A DNA stretch of 21,100 bases from CAYLXN01 sp964586855 (lineage in GTDB: Bacteria > Patescibacteriota > Saccharimonadia > Saccharimonadales > Saccharimonadaceae). Of the stretch, positions 20,949 through 21,100 are shown piece after piece. Below the pieces are notes generated by a model. The model was not told the DNA's origin, made no database searches, and was given only the letters and a program-made list of their open reading frames with translations. The stretch's first letter is position 1; every line of letters begins with the position of its first letter. Location: assembly GCA_964586855.1 (NCBI GenBank), contig CAZPHO010000014.1, positions 1 to 21,100 on the forward strand. The letters are read 5' to 3'. The translations under genes and the position numbers were made by a program.

Positions 20949-21100
20949 CTAGGCTCTACGCAGTTTGTAGGCAGCTATTCCAGCTCCAAAAATAGTCAAA
21001 GTTAAAGCAGTCAGGACTAGGGCCGGATGAACACTAGCGCCAACCCCAGTCGCTGGCGCTTGGTTGATTTCTGAATCAGTTGGTGCGGTTGGAGTGGTTT
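20949..21100 (-). CDS. C-terminal end of a putative cell-wall-sorted surface protein (partial)
   Basis: Only the last 49 codons and the TAG stop (20951-20949) are in the window, and the gene continues beyond 21100. The visible part is a threonine/proline-rich spacer (TTPTAPTDSEINQ), then APATG, about 23 hydrophobic residues (VHPALVLTALTLTIFGAGIAA), and a basic end (YKLRRA). This is the layout of a sortase signal: an LPxTG-like motif, a membrane helix and a positive tail. APATG differs from LPxTG at the first position, and a plain C-terminal membrane anchor is the alternative. A strong terminator follows. Nothing can be said about the functional part of the protein. Confidence 0.7.
   Translation of the reverse strand, partial: TTPTAPTDSEINQAPATGVGASVHPALVLTALTLTIFGAGIAAYKLRRA

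Noticed and set aside
1..21100. CRISPR arrays, insertion sequences, prophage or defence genes
   Set aside because: No direct-repeat array, transposase, integrase, toxin-antitoxin or nuclease-defence protein was seen. All large frames are housekeeping or unknown single genes.

Overview
This 21.1 kb window is chromosomal housekeeping DNA from a bacterium with a compact, mid-GC genome. Genes abut or overlap by 1 to 11 bases, no gap exceeds about 110 bp, and TGA is used as a stop (for example in gap, metG and the cysteine desulfurase), so the code is standard. Several features suggest a Patescibacteria/CPR member, perhaps Saccharibacteria-like. These are a lean sugar-phosphate operon, small single-pass membrane proteins of no recognised family, trimmed enzymes (a stringent-response synthetase/hydrolase that ends after its TGS domain, and a 512-residue MetRS) and an LPxTG-like surface protein. 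This placement is inference, because no rRNA or ribosomal protein gene is present.

Layout. Positions 27-472 carry a promoter, a 117-residue unknown protein and a strong terminator. Positions 475-3427 (+) carry uvrB and a membrane-anchored cysteine-containing protein. Positions 8692 down to 3433 (-) form a seven-gene operon: gap, rpiB, an rpe-like gene, a PfkB-family kinase, a 400-residue unknown, a LOG-like Rossmann protein and a small two-helix membrane protein. The divergent gene at 8775-10289 (+) is a RelA/SpoT homologue with its own terminator. Positions 12529 down to 10327 (-) hold an anchored FKBP isomerase, thioredoxin reductase and inorganic pyrophosphatase. Positions 13430-12627 (-) encode a second anchored cysteine protein, homologous to the one at 2531. 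Divergent from it, 13540-15203 (+) holds mscL and rarA. From the right end on the minus strand come the tail of a surface protein with a sorting-like C terminus (20949-21100) and its terminator, then metG, tatD and a 165-residue unknown. These are followed by cysteine desulfurase, a YdcF-like protein and mnmA, whose end overlaps the end of rarA by 8 bp.

How the genes fit together. The gap operon links lower glycolysis to pentose-phosphate interconversion, with a sugar kinase of unknown substrate. The desulfurase and MnmA, in one operon, would supply and use sulfur for tRNA 2-thiouridine. The two cysteine-bearing anchored proteins, the anchored FKBP and TrxB point to exported proteins needing folding or redox care, but a direct link is inference.

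Expression signals are unusually readable. Leadered genes have extended -10 boxes (TGnTATAAT) or a canonical -35/-10 pair, plus AGGAG-type ribosome sites. At least five other genes (uvrB, the 2531 gene, relA/spoT, the desulfurase, metG) have TATAAT only 6-8 bases before ATG, which predicts leaderless mRNAs. I found no mobile element, CRISPR array, complete tRNA, riboswitch or defence system. The most interesting items are the leaderless-start pattern, the paralogous cysteine proteins, a desulfurase and an epimerase with altered active-site positions, a tRNA-5'-end-like fragment at 12601, and the unknown genes inside the gap operon.
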